From Cohnella silvisoli (lineage in GTDB: Bacteria; Bacillota; Bacilli; Paenibacillales; Paenibacillaceae): a stretch of 64,000 bases of DNA. The notes beneath the pieces are model-generated. The model worked only from the letters and a program-made list of their open reading frames with translations, was not told where the DNA came from and searched no databases. The stretch's first letter is position 1, and the number at the start of each line of letters is the position of its first letter. The translations under genes and the position numbers were made by a program. This document shows, piece after piece, positions 1-8,704 of the stretch. The stretch covers positions 124,001 through 188,000 of the forward strand of contig NZ_JAIOAP010000015.1 of the NCBI RefSeq assembly GCF_021190915.1. The letters are read 5' to 3'.

Positions 1-1536
1 ATGGACTGCACCATCTGGAAGATAAAGGATGACATACTAATGGTCGATCAACACAATGATGTTCATAACGAAGAAATCCCTACTGAATTAGTGAAAATGA
101 TTACCCAACTGGAATGCGTGTTCTCGGACACGCCCGATTTGATTATGCGCAAATTAAGGATAAAACAAACAGGAGAACAGGCTGTTCTGACTTACCTTGA
201 CGGGTTGACGGATAAAATTTCAATCAATCAAGATGTGCTCCGTCCGCTTCTATTCGAAGCCGGCAGCGGCGAAGCAGGCGGCGAATTAATGATGACGGTC
301 GGGCATATCGAGCCGCAATTGAATTGGTCGCAAATTAAACTGTCCATATTGCAGGGCAGCAGTGTTTTGTTCGTGGACGGAAGATCGGAAGCCTATTCCT
401 TGGATACGAAAGGCTGGCCGCAGCGGGCGATCGAAGACCCTCAGCTGGAGGCTTCGTTAAAAGGAGCACATCAAGGGTTCGTTGAGACAGGCGAACAAAA
501 TATCGCTTTAATCCGCCGCTATATTCCCAATCGCGAACTTAAATTGAAGAGGCTAACCGTAGGTCAACGGGGACAAACGACGGTATCCGTACTCTATTTG
601 GAAGATGTAGTCAACCCGAATTTGCTAAAGCGTTTAATAGAACGAATTCAGCAGATCGACGTGGATGTCATTATTAATACCGGAGAACTGACGGAATTTA
701 TCGAAGACAGTCCGTTCTCTATTTTCCCTCAACTGATTTCCACCGAGAGACCCGATGCCGCCGCTTCGCAAATTTTGCAAGGAAGATGCGTCATTGTCGT
801 AGACCGTTCGCCAAGCGTTCTGGTCACGCCTGTCTCGTTTATGTCCTTTTTTCAGAACGTTGACGATTATAGCACCCGGTGGCCGATTTCAACTTTTTTG
901 CGGCTGCTGCGCCTGTTCGCTTTTTTCACTGCCGCGTTTCTGCCCGGGATTTATATTGCCGTCATTTCCTATCACTTTGAAATCATTCCGTTAAAACTGC
1001 TGTTGACGCTTGGGGAGTCTCGGGGACAAGTGCCTTTTCCGCCATTCGTTGAAGCCATTTTTATGGAAATCACGCTGGAAATGCTGCGCGAAGCGGGAAT
1101 TCGTCTTCCCGCCCCGGTAGGGCAGACGGTTGGAATCGTTGGAGGTATCGTGATAGGGCAAGCTGTCGTACAGGCCGGCTTAATAAGCAATATTATGGTT
1201 ATCATTGTCTCTTTTACCGCCATATCTTCCTTTATCCTGCCTAACTTCGATATGGTTGCAGCGGCGAGACTCATTCGTTTTATGTTGATGGTCCTAGCTA
1301 CCTTATTCGGATTTGTCGGATTAATCATTGGTTTAATGATCATGATCGGACATCTGATCGCGCTTAAATCGCTTGGGGTTCCTTACGGCAGCCCGTTTGC
1401 GCCGGTACGTTTTACGGACTGGAAAGACACGTTGGTCCGAGTTCCACTGTGGCTCATGAACAAACGACCGTTAAGCACAACGCCAATACAAATAAAAAGA
1501 CAAGGGAAAAGCCGTGTTGGGGAGGAGTCGGAATGA
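1..1536 (+). CDS. GerA-family spore germination receptor subunit A
   Basis: Receptor A subunit of a nutrient germinant receptor in the spore inner membrane. A soluble N-terminal region (about residues 1-290) is followed by a hydrophobic C-terminal half with several membrane segments (about 297-480). The family landmarks FPQLISTERPD, RLLRLFAFF and LREAGIRLPAPVGQ are visible. Length (511 aa) is normal. The ATG is the first base of the window, so the upstream region cannot be inspected. An internal ATG at position 40, preceded by AAAGGA, is an equally plausible start. The stop overlaps the gerB start (ATGA). First gene of a gerA-gerB-gerC operon. Family assignment is firm; the germinant is unknown. 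Confidence 0.93.
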   Translation: MDCTIWKIKDDILMVDQHNDVHNEEIPTELVKMITQLECVFSDTPDLIMRKLRIKQTGEQAVLTYLDGLTDKISINQDVLRPLLFEAGSGEAGGELMMTVGHIEPQLNWSQIKLSILQGSSVLFVDGRSEAYSLDTKGWPQRAIEDPQLEASLKGAHQGFVETGEQNIALIRRYIPNRELKLKRLTVGQRGQTTVSVLYLEDVVNPNLLKRLIERIQQIDVDVIINTGELTEFIEDSPFSIFPQLISTERPDAAASQILQGRCVIVVDRSPSVLVTPVSFMSFFQNVDDYSTRWPISTFLRLLRLFAFFTAAFLPGIYIAVISYHFEIIPLKLLLTLGESRGQVPFPPFVEAIFMEITLEMLREAGIRLPAPVGQTVGIVGGIVIGQAVVQAGLISNIMVIIVSFTAISSFILPNFDMVAAARLIRFMLMVLATLFGFVGLIIGLMIMIGHLIALKSLGVPYGSPFAPVRFTDWKDTLVRVPLWLMNKRPLSTTPIQIKRQGKSRVGEESE

Positions 1537-2645
1537 AAGATTATGCAAACAATCAAATTACGCTCTTACAGTATATCTTTATCATTACAGGCCTACAGGT
1601 AAATGTCTCCATTGTTTCGTTGCCGAGAAATTTAGCCGAAACGGCTGGAACGGACGGCTGGATGTCCATTATTATAGGTTGGGTAATAAGTGCTGCAGCG
1701 AGCATCGCTATCATTCGGGTCATGAAGAACCATCCTGAAGGTACCTTGCTGGATCTACTAACGCGATTTATGGGAATGTGGGCAGGAAAAGTCATTTCTC
1801 TGCTTCTGTCGCTCTATTATTTTTATATCCTGTACGATGGGCTTACCCGTACGATTCTAATTACGAAAGCATGGCTTCTCCCCACTATTCCCAATTTCAT
1901 TCTGATGATTTTGCTGCTTATTCCTACATATGCAATCGCCCAGCATGGTCCCAGTGTATTAGGAAGATATGCGGAGCTCATCGCTTACATGTCCTTATGG
2001 ATTCCATTCGTTTATATACTTACTCTTAAAAATGCCCATTGGCTTCATTTGCTTCCTATGTTCAAGGATGGGTGGCAGCCCATTCTATCCGCGGTAAAAG
2101 AAACGATTTATCCCAGTCTTGGGATGGCGGCAACGTTTATTTTGTACCCTTTCTTGAAACACAAGGAGAAAGCGGCAACCGGCATCCTCATCTCCACCTC
2201 ATTATCGATGGTGGTTTACTTGTTTTTTACGGTCATTTGCTTTCTGTATTACAGCCCCGACGATATCAGCAATTATAACGATGTAGTCATCAGCGTTCTG
2301 AAATCAATCGAATTCAAATTTGTCGAACGGATAGAAGTCATCTTCATCGCTTACCACTTGTTCCTATATTCCCTAGTATGGATACCCACCATGTATTTGA
2401 CGACCTATTGCACAAGCTGGTTGTTCCGTCAAAGCGATCATCGCGGACATATGACTTGGCTCTGCGTCCTGCTTGCTATAGGCACGATTATTTATTCCCC
2501 TACTTTCAACCAGAGCGATCGCTTGGAGAATTTGCTCACTTGGATCGGTTTCGGCACGGAATATGTATTCCCGGTTTGCCTAGCCGTTTATTTGTGGATA
2601 CGCAAATCAAGCAAAAGGAGACCTGCTCATGAAGGCAAGGCTTAA
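1533..2645 (+). CDS. GerB-family spore germination permease (subunit B)
   Basis: Integral membrane B subunit of the germinant receptor, from the APC-superfamily transporter fold, about 370 aa with roughly ten hydrophobic segments. I chose the ATG at 1533 because GGGGAGGAG lies just upstream and the start overlaps the gerA stop, the usual coupling in these operons. A longer in-frame start at 1449 would lie inside gerA and adds a polar stretch unlike the family. The opening (TLLQYIFIITGLQVNVSIVS) matches the typical GerB start. It overlaps gerC by 17 bp. Product confident; ligand unknown. Confidence 0.93.
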   Translation: MKDYANNQITLLQYIFIITGLQVNVSIVSLPRNLAETAGTDGWMSIIIGWVISAAASIAIIRVMKNHPEGTLLDLLTRFMGMWAGKVISLLLSLYYFYILYDGLTRTILITKAWLLPTIPNFILMILLLIPTYAIAQHGPSVLGRYAELIAYMSLWIPFVYILTLKNAHWLHLLPMFKDGWQPILSAVKETIYPSLGMAATFILYPFLKHKEKAATGILISTSLSMVVYLFFTVICFLYYSPDDISNYNDVVISVLKSIEFKFVERIEVIFIAYHLFLYSLVWIPTMYLTTYCTSWLFRQSDHRGHMTWLCVLLAIGTIIYSPTFNQSDRLENLLTWIGFGTEYVFPVCLAVYLWIRKSSKRRPAHEGKA

Positions 2646-3753
2646 CATTGCCCTGCTAGCCGCCGCCATCGTCTGCCTCATCCTTAAAGGCAGCAGCGAT
2701 CAATTGAATCTAGAAGATTCGGCTCTCCCTCTTGCGCTCTGTTTGGATCTTGATCAGAATGATGAATTACACATATACACCTCCTCACCGGTATTCGGCA
2801 AGAACATTAAGAAGAAGACCCATGAAATCGACGTAAAAGCCCGTGCGCTCCGCCAATCCAGAACGATGCAAAACGAACAATCCCCAGGCTTCGTTCAGGG
2901 CAGAAATGTTCAAGTCATTCTAATAGGCAGACGAATGCTGCAGCATAAGGACTGGTTTCGTTTGACGGATATTTTTTTTCGCGATGCTAGGAATACGATA
3001 ACGGACCGGATGATTGCAGTAGACGGACCCGTTTCGGAAATCATTTATTTGAATCTGGAAGATCAACCGATGATTCCCTCCCTGCTGCGGGGTATGGTCG
3101 ATACGAAGAGCGCGGTTTCGGAAACGGCCAATACGACCGCCCAGGAGTTGCGCCGGCAATTTATCGATACGGGAATAACGCCGTCTATGGCCGAGATCAA
3201 GTTGAAAAACAAAGTCATACTTCTAACAGGTACGACACTGCTTCATAAGAATGGGACCTATGCCGCATCGCTGGGACCTCAAGAAACCGTTCTGCTCAGC
3301 ATCCTTCAAAAAAAAGCCAAACCGGGCGTCAGCTTCTCTTATTTGATTCCAGGCCAGCCCAAGTCCGGACCGTTTGAAACGGATACGCTGAGCTTCTCGG
3401 CAGGAAAAATAAAGACGAAAATCAAAACCTCTTACCGACAAGGCCGATTTCAGTTCGATATCAACATCAAGTCGGCCGTTACCCTTTCGGAGCGTCTGTT
3501 TCCTTATGATGTTTACAAAAACGCGAATGCATTGGAACAAAAGGTGGCCGAACAAATGGAGGGCCAGTTCGAAAGTTTAATCGCAAAAATACAGCAGCAT
3601 CATATCGATCCGATCGGGCTTGGCCTTTATGCCCGCTCTTATGAACACAAGCAATACAAGAAAGTGGAGGATCATTGGGCAGACGAGCTGTCCGACGCCA
3701 AAATCAAGGTGTCCGTCGATATTAAGATCGGGGCGATGGGGCCGGTGAAATAA
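2629..3753 (+). CDS. GerC-family germination protein lacking the lipobox cysteine
   Basis: C subunit of the receptor, normally a lipoprotein on the outer face of the spore inner membrane. About 374 aa, with a hydrophobic N-terminal segment and the C-terminal GerC region (the KIQQHHIDPIGLGLYAR stretch near residues 318-334). The start ATG follows AAAGGAG. The oddity is the anchor. GerC proteins carry a GCWD-type motif, as the second copy in this window does (LCGCWDQQLL), but here the aligned stretch reads LKGSSDQLNL, with Ser for Cys. The only nearby Cys (residue 16) has Ile-Val before it and is not a lipobox. It probably stays as an N-terminally anchored or non-lipidated form, or the operon is decaying. 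Confidence 0.85.
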   Translation: MKARLNIALLAAAIVCLILKGSSDQLNLEDSALPLALCLDLDQNDELHIYTSSPVFGKNIKKKTHEIDVKARALRQSRTMQNEQSPGFVQGRNVQVILIGRRMLQHKDWFRLTDIFFRDARNTITDRMIAVDGPVSEIIYLNLEDQPMIPSLLRGMVDTKSAVSETANTTAQELRRQFIDTGITPSMAEIKLKNKVILLTGTTLLHKNGTYAASLGPQETVLLSILQKKAKPGVSFSYLIPGQPKSGPFETDTLSFSAGKIKTKIKTSYRQGRFQFDINIKSAVTLSERLFPYDVYKNANALEQKVAEQMEGQFESLIAKIQQHHIDPIGLGLYARSYEHKQYKKVEDHWADELSDAKIKVSVDIKIGAMGPVK

Positions 3754-3780
3754 TGTAAAGTTTTCCAATTGTACATAAAA

Positions 3781-3815
3781 AAAGATCACCCCATTCAAGC
3801 TAATGGGTGATCTTT
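3781..3815. terminator. Bidirectional intrinsic terminator
   Basis: Stem AAAGATCACCC / GGGTGATCTTT (3781-3791 with 3805-3815) lies between the convergent gerC and comFB-like genes. On the minus strand it is followed by a run of seven T. It can serve both transcripts and is stronger leftward. Confidence 0.8.
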
Positions 3816-3839
3816 GTGCGCCTTCCATTTATTTCAGTT

Positions 3840-4124
3840 TTAGTGATTAGGATTGTTCTCGATAATCTTGACGGCTTCCGTTATTTCCCTAAGTACATCG
3901 GATTGCAGCTGAGAATTTAAATAACTCGCTTTAATGAAAGCTTCCCCTGTTTGACTTGAGGTATAATGCGGGGGCAAATGATTCAAGGTTAGCAATATAA
4001 TATCAATCTGGCATTTTTCACAATCGCATTTCAGAGCGCCGGTTTTTACGTAATTATTATCGAACAAGTCGCTGACGATAGGTTCCATAACATTCAGAAT
4101 AGACAATTCGCGAGAAAATTTCAT
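3840..4124 (-). CDS. ComFB-like late competence family protein
   Basis: Small 94-aa protein of the ComFB family. The core NVMEPIVSDL, the CDCEKC cysteine cluster (a likely metal site) and LTLNHLPPHY are the family landmarks. I set the start at 4124 because GGAGGAGGG lies six bases upstream. A longer frame to 4178 has no ribosome site. In Bacillus, comFB sits in the comF operon, but here it stands alone. Cyanobacterial ComFB homologues have been reported to bind c-di-GMP, so a link to the c-di-GMP enzymes in this window is possible but only inferred. Confidence 0.75.
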   Translation of the reverse strand: MKFSRELSILNVMEPIVSDLFDNNYVKTGALKCDCEKCQIDIILLTLNHLPPHYTSSQTGEAFIKASYLNSQLQSDVLREITEAVKIIENNPNH

Positions 4125-4358
4125 CTGCACCCTCCTCCTCGTTTGATAATCATTATATCGGAAAAAGGCACTCAGCACATTAACAAATTACCTCGGCAAT
4201 GGCTGATATGGGCAGATTCATGCGGATGCACCCTGAATTTAGTAAACCGCTCCACTAACGTCATTTAAAATGGAGAACGGGGCTTTCCCATAAAGTATGA
4301 AAAGACTTGATGGATAGCCCCAATTCGAGCATGTCCAGATTTGCAGCCTAGGCAATCG

Positions 4359-4386
4359 AATTGTTCTGCAGCGATGCAGAACAATT
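4359..4386. other. 11-bp perfect stem-loop
   Basis: AATTGTTCTGC and GCAGAACAATT form a perfect inverted repeat around a 6-base loop. No T-run follows on either strand, so it is not an obvious terminator. It directly abuts the first 51-bp repeat unit. Confidence 0.7.
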
Positions 4387-4580
4387 GGAAAAATACATTT
4401 ATGTTTTATTGAAGCTAATCCGGATTGAAGAACAAATGGAAAAGTACATTTAATTCGCTTGATTCAAGTCAAAATACGATCTGACTAGCCGAAATAACTG
4501 CACTTTTCCCTCTAATTCTATTTTTCCAAACCTCAGGTGTTTAATTAACTGTATATTTCCATCAGGTTTCTACGACAGCC
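4379..4580. repeat. Degenerate 51-bp-period intergenic repeats, two orientations
   Basis: GAACAATTGGAAAAATACAT (from 4379) recurs as GAACAAATGGAAAAGTACAT (from 4430), exactly 51 bases later. On the opposite strand the motif TGCACTTTTCCC (4499) is followed 51 bases later by TGTATATTTCCA (4550). The shared element is a GTACTTTTCC-like core. Its spacing and core resemble the better-preserved arrays at 46.5-46.9 kb and 62.5 kb. Confidence 0.65.
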
Positions 4581-4607
4581 CCGTTCTGCCCACGCTTCGA
4601 CTGCTGC

Positions 4608-4805
4608 CTATTTGAACTTCTCGAGACAGGACTTGCAAATACAAGATCTATTGAGTTGGTCCCGAGGGATTTGGCCGAATATTTGCGGCGGAAACTTTTC
4701 TTTGCTGCACCAGCAAGCGCCTTGCGGCACACCTACGAGGTTGCCGCAATTGTTGTCCTTGCTGCAGAGGGGACAGCTATTCGCGCTATTCGTTTCCGGC
4801 GTCAA
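4608..4805 (-). CDS. Cysteine-rich CWC family protein
   Basis: 65-aa protein with seven cysteines in the CPLC..NNCGN...CWC...CICKSC arrangement of the cysteine-rich CWC family, whose biochemical role is unknown. A metal-binding role is likely from the paired cysteines. The start is TTG, supported by GGGAGGGG seven bases upstream. No ATG would give a better product. It lies 24 bp downstream of the sugar isomerase/epimerase operon and may be its last gene. Confidence 0.8.
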   Translation of the reverse strand: MTPETNSANSCPLCSKDNNCGNLVGVPQGACWCSKEKFPPQIFGQIPRDQLNRSCICKSCLEKFK

Positions 4806-4829
4806 GTTAATGCCCCTCCCGTCTTCGGA

Positions 4830-5711
4830 TTACTTACTTTTCAAAAATTGAACCGCCTTGGTAATATCCGCTTCCGGATTGGCCCCTACTTCGCGTTCGA
4901 TGGTCAGATATCCATTATAACCGATGTCCCTCAGCGCCTTAAGATAACCGTCCCACTCCACGCCGCCCTCACCTAGCGGAACCTCTCTGAACGCATCGCC
5001 GGACTCGGCATCCGCCGCTATCTTATCATGATCGAGCGGCTCAAAGCCAAGAGCGCCGTAGATTAGGCGGGGATCGACCTCGCGAAGCCGAATTCCGTCT
5101 TTGGCATGCGTATGAACGATATAATCCTTAAGCGTATAAACCCCTTGAACCGGATCGTCGCCGGTGACCATGACCATGTTGGCCGGGTCGAAGTTGACGG
5201 AGACGCCCTTGGAACCGAGACCATCCAGGAAGCTCTTCAGATGAGCTGCCGTTTCTGGCCCCGTCTCAATTGCGAAGTACGCGTTCATGCTCGTCGCGTA
5301 CCGGCTTAATTCCGCGCAAGCGTTGTGCATGGACTCGTACACTTCGCTATTTCGATCGTCCGGCACGATTCCGATATGGGTCGTCACAACGTTGGTACCG
5401 AGTTCGACGGCCAGATCCAGAATCCGCTTCGACTTCTCGACTTTCGCGGCATTAGCCGTTTTATCCTGAAATCCGTGGCCGCCAAGATCGCCAACCAATG
5501 CCGAGATTTGCAATCCTAGCGATTCGATATAGTCTTTCCATTCTTTCCGGGCGGCCGATGATAGATTCGCTGGATCCATCTCTCCTGCAACGGCATAAAT
5601 TTGTACCCCGTCAGCTCCGACGTCACGTGCTTTAACGAGCCCCTGACGAACGCCAACGCGGAAGCTGTCCACGATAACTCCGATTTTCCAAGGCTGGATG
5701 ATGTCCGCCAT
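4830..5711 (-). CDS. Sugar phosphate isomerase/epimerase (TIM barrel)
   Basis: 293-aa AP-endonuclease-2-type TIM-barrel protein, the fold of xylose-isomerase-like and inosose-related enzymes. Barrel strands such as GADGVQIYAV, VSVNFDPANM, DYIVHTHAKDG and GYLTIERE place the metal-binding Asp, His and Glu residues on the C-terminal faces. AAGGGGTG precedes the ATG. It lies 2 bp after a second, distinct isomerase/epimerase gene and two genes after a Gfo/Idh/MocA oxidoreductase. This grouping implies stepwise oxidation and isomerisation of a sugar or polyol. The substrate cannot be read from the sequence. Confidence 0.85.
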   Translation of the reverse strand: MADIIQPWKIGVIVDSFRVGVRQGLVKARDVGADGVQIYAVAGEMDPANLSSAARKEWKDYIESLGLQISALVGDLGGHGFQDKTANAAKVEKSKRILDLAVELGTNVVTTHIGIVPDDRNSEVYESMHNACAELSRYATSMNAYFAIETGPETAAHLKSFLDGLGSKGVSVNFDPANMVMVTGDDPVQGVYTLKDYIVHTHAKDGIRLREVDPRLIYGALGFEPLDHDKIAADAESGDAFREVPLGEGGVEWDGYLKALRDIGYNGYLTIEREVGANPEADITKAVQFLKSK

Positions 5712-5713
5712 AT

Positions 5714-6592
5714 TTACCGCACCCCTTCAGCTTGTTTCGTTTCTTCCCATAATCTCCGAACGTTGTTAAGCGCCATCTTCGTTGCTTCCTTGCATGGTTC
5801 CATTCCTTCGAATTCAATGGACAAATATCCGTCATAACCCGATTGATGCACGATTCGGAACGCCGATCGAATATCGAGATCGCCGTGTCCGACGATAGCT
5901 CCGCGCAAGTAGTTGCCTCCCGTGGAACGAAACCATCCTTCTCCCGGGTCGGAAGTTTCCGGCCTGATGTAAAAATCTTTCACATGTACGATGGAAGCAT
6001 ACGGAATGTTTTTGCGAACAGCCGTAACCGGATTTTCATCGACGCAAACGAAGTTTCCGATATCGAGCGTTGTCCGGAAGTTCGGACGATCCACCTCGTT
6101 GATTAAAGCTTGAACCCTATCGCTTGCTTGGATGTAATAGCCGTGATTTTCCACGCTAGTCGTAATTCCGAACTGGGCGGCATAGTCGGCGATTCTGCGG
6201 CAAGCCTCCGCCAGCTTAGGCAAATCTTTTGTGAATTGCCGAATGGATTTATCCTCGGAATTCGCGACATCATGACGCATTAACTTAACCCCGAGAGCAG
6301 CGGCAACATCGACTTCCCTCATAACTCGTTCGATTTCCCGTTCATACGCTTGCTCGTCCAAGCCGGCAAAATTAGCACCGATCGCATAATTGGAAATATC
6401 GATTCCGACTTCGTTCGCTTTGCGTTTGATCGCATCGATTAGTTCGGGATTAGCAATCAGATCGAACCCGAGCGGAACGATTTCCACGTGTTCGCCGCCC
6501 ATATCCGCGATATGACCGATGGCTTGGATGATGTCCATTTCGCCGGTTTGTATCGCCTGCCATAAACTATAAGAACTTATCCCTATTTTCAT
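5714..6592 (-). CDS. Sugar phosphate isomerase/epimerase (second copy)
   Basis: 292-aa TIM-barrel isomerase/epimerase, related in fold to but clearly diverged from its downstream neighbour. Typical pieces are MGGEHVEIVPLGFD, TTSVENHGYY, FRTTLDIGN, SIVHVKDFY and GYLSIEFEG, supplying Glu, Asp, His and Glu metal ligands. Its ATG overlaps the oxidoreductase stop (ATGA), so the two are translationally coupled. Middle gene of a three-gene catabolic operon. Confident on the fold, not on the substrate. Confidence 0.85.
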   Translation of the reverse strand: MKIGISSYSLWQAIQTGEMDIIQAIGHIADMGGEHVEIVPLGFDLIANPELIDAIKRKANEVGIDISNYAIGANFAGLDEQAYEREIERVMREVDVAAALGVKLMRHDVANSEDKSIRQFTKDLPKLAEACRRIADYAAQFGITTSVENHGYYIQASDRVQALINEVDRPNFRTTLDIGNFVCVDENPVTAVRKNIPYASIVHVKDFYIRPETSDPGEGWFRSTGGNYLRGAIVGHGDLDIRSAFRIVHQSGYDGYLSIEFEGMEPCKEATKMALNNVRRLWEETKQAEGVR

Positions 6593-7650
6593 AGCCTGAT
6601 TTCCTCGCCCTTGGCCGCAGATTCATAGATGCCGCACAGGATCTTCATCATTTCCACGCCGTCTTCGACCGGGCTGATCGGCTTCGTCCCATTCGCGATG
6701 CAATCGATAAAATGGTTAACTTCGCTATCGAATGCAGGCTGACCCGCGAAGCCCGCCGTGCTGTCGGTTTGCGGTTGAATGTTCAAGATCGTGTTGTGCT
6801 TCTCGGTGACGATGGCAATTGCCGGGTCAATCTCGAAGCTGCCCTTGTCGCCATAAAGCTTCACGGCTCCCTCGTCTTGCTTCGCGTGCAGCGTGAAACT
6901 TACGTCGACCATCAAGGATGCGCCGTTCTCGAAGCGAATGATCGCATTCGCCAGATCTTCGACCGTATTCTTGGTTGCATCGTAATCTGCCGATTTATAA
7001 GAGGACAGGTGCTCGATATTCGAACGATTGCCAAGCTTCTTGTACGTATTGGCGCTTATCGTCTTCACCTTCGGACGACCCATCAAGTACCAGCACAGAT
7101 CGATTACGTGAACGCCGATATCGATCAATGGGCCTCCGCCGGAACGTTCAACGTCCGCGAACCAGCCTCCGGGATTGCCCAGTCTCCGCAGTGTCGAAGC
7201 TTTGGCGTAATAGATTTCTCCGAACTCGCCTTGCTCCGCGAATGCACGAAGCATTTTCACGTTCGGATCGTATCGGCGTACGAACCCGACTTGAAGCAGT
7301 TTGCCGGAAGCACGAACGGCTTTCTCGATCGCAAAAGCCTCATCCAGAGTCCGGGACAACGGCTTTTCCACCAGCACGTGCTTGCCGGCTTCGAGCGCGG
7401 CGATGCTAATTGGAGCATGGGTGTTATTCCATGTACAAATGCTGACCGCATCGATATCCGGATTGGCGAGCAGCTCGCGATAATCGGTGTAGATCTTGTC
7501 CGCGCCGTATTTGGCCGCTGCTTGGCGAGCCCGCGCTTCGTTCACGTCGCAAATCGCGGTAATGACCGCCTGCGAATTACTAGCGTATGCATTCAGATGA
7601 CATTCCGAAATAGATCCTGTACCGATGACGCCAATTCGAATCGGATTCAC
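6589..7650 (-). CDS. Gfo/Idh/MocA family NAD(P)-dependent oxidoreductase
   Basis: 353-aa dehydrogenase with an N-terminal Rossmann domain (IGVIGTGSISECH), the catalytic-lysine motif VEKPLSRTL and the C-terminal dimer domain (GGPLIDIGVHVIDLCWYLMG). Members oxidise sugars or inositols. I start at GTG 7650, preceded by AAGGGAG. The frame stays open to 7782, but that adds a basic, low-complexity extension running into the divergent regulator's leader. First gene of the operon with two isomerase/epimerases. Probably controlled by the divergent AraC protein. Substrate unknown. Confidence 0.88.
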   Translation of the reverse strand: MNPIRIGVIGTGSISECHLNAYASNSQAVITAICDVNEARARQAAAKYGADKIYTDYRELLANPDIDAVSICTWNNTHAPISIAALEAGKHVLVEKPLSRTLDEAFAIEKAVRASGKLLQVGFVRRYDPNVKMLRAFAEQGEFGEIYYAKASTLRRLGNPGGWFADVERSGGGPLIDIGVHVIDLCWYLMGRPKVKTISANTYKKLGNRSNIEHLSSYKSADYDATKNTVEDLANAIIRFENGASLMVDVSFTLHAKQDEGAVKLYGDKGSFEIDPAIAIVTEKHNTILNIQPQTDSTAGFAGQPAFDSEVNHFIDCIANGTKPISPVEDGVEMMKILCGIYESAAKGEEIRL

Positions 7651-7774
7651 TAAGTTCAACTCTCCCTTGTGATAACATTTATTCTTAATTCGTATTATAA
7701 TGGGATTAGCCTTAGTTACCATGAAGAAGCATGCTGTATGTTTGTACAATCGTGCGATTTCAGGAGTGGAAAAT

Positions 7775-8653
7775 ATGGACAAGATTGCCTCTTTGCGCGA
7801 ACCGATGCCGATGCCCGATCCGTCGTTCCCAATGAAGATCCATCCTCGCCAAACCTATGAGTTAGGGGTGGGTACGACATTATTTCCCCATCATTGGCAT
7901 GAACATATGGAATTTTTATTTTTCGTGTCCGGAAAAGCGATGATCGAGTGCGGATCCGTCCCTTATCAATTTCAATCCGGCGATTTATGCGTCGTGAACA
8001 GCAACGAGCTTCACTATGGAATCAGCACAGCCGAGGGTTTGTCTTATTATGCGATGATCGTCGATATCTCTATGCTTCACAGCCATTCCGTCGATGCAGT
8101 TGAAACGAAGTTCATAACTCCGATTTCCCAGAACCGGATTTTGTTTCAAAATCGAATATCGGACGACGCGGATATCACTAGCTGCATGCTCTCAATAATA
8201 GACGAATTAGAACGTAAGGAACTAGGCTATGAATTATCGATCAAATCGCACCTGTACCGCTTGCTCTCCCTCCTCGTTCGCCATTATGTCGCAACGCTGA
8301 AGGATCAGGATGAATATCGGCACAAACTTAAGGATCTGGAACGTCTTGCTCCCGTGTTTACTTACATCGACGAGTATTACCGGGATAAGCTGACCGTGCA
8401 GAAGCTTGCCGATCATGTAGGCCTTAGCCGATTCCATTTCAGCCGATTGTTCAAGCAAGTGACTGACAAATCGTTGATCGAATATATTAATTTGGTTCGA
8501 ATTAACAAATCGGAGAGTTTGCTTCGCAGCACGCGAATGAATATCTCGGAAATTGCCCTTGCAACGGGCTTTAGCGATATCTTTTACTTCAGCCGAACAT
8601 TCAAACAGCTGAAGAAAATATCTCCTTCGGAATGGAGAAGCAACGATTCGTAA
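7775..8653 (+). CDS. AraC-family transcriptional regulator with cupin sensor domain
   Basis: 292 aa. The N-terminal cupin (HHWHEHMEFLFF, FQSGDLCVVNSNELH) is a likely small-molecule sensor. The C-terminal double HTH (about 190-292) includes LSRFHFSRLFKQ and FSDIFYFSRTFKQ. The start at 7775 is chosen for CAGGAGTGG seven bases upstream. An earlier ATG at 7700 has no ribosome site. Divergent from the oxidoreductase operon with a 124-bp gap, so it is the likely regulator of that operon. Confidence 0.88.
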   Translation: MDKIASLREPMPMPDPSFPMKIHPRQTYELGVGTTLFPHHWHEHMEFLFFVSGKAMIECGSVPYQFQSGDLCVVNSNELHYGISTAEGLSYYAMIVDISMLHSHSVDAVETKFITPISQNRILFQNRISDDADITSCMLSIIDELERKELGYELSIKSHLYRLLSLLVRHYVATLKDQDEYRHKLKDLERLAPVFTYIDEYYRDKLTVQKLADHVGLSRFHFSRLFKQVTDKSLIEYINLVRINKSESLLRSTRMNISEIALATGFSDIFYFSRTFKQLKKISPSEWRSNDS

Positions 8654-8660
8654 AGGACAA

Positions 8661-8703
8661 GCAGAGTGCGCCGGCCGATTGATGCCTGCGCACTTTGTTC
8701 TTT
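8661..8703 (+). terminator. Probable terminator after the AraC gene
   Basis: AGTGCGC and GCGCACT (within 8664-8693) can pair with a short GC-rich interior, followed by TTTGTTCTTTT. It sits between convergent genes. Confidence 0.55.
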
Positions 8704-8704
8704 T

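Larger units (their letters stand above)
4125..4607. other. Gene-free gap with degenerate repeats
   Basis: No credible coding sequence. It holds a stem-loop (4359-4386), two direct units with a 51-bp offset (from 4379) and two inverted-orientation relatives also 51 bp apart (near 4499 and 4550). These are listed separately. The rest is AT-rich without recognisable signal. Confidence 0.6.

Noticed and set aside
6712..7653. Rightward 313-codon frame
   Set aside because: Complement of the Gfo/Idh/MocA gene. Its composition has no domain signal, whereas the other strand has clear Rossmann and catalytic motifs.
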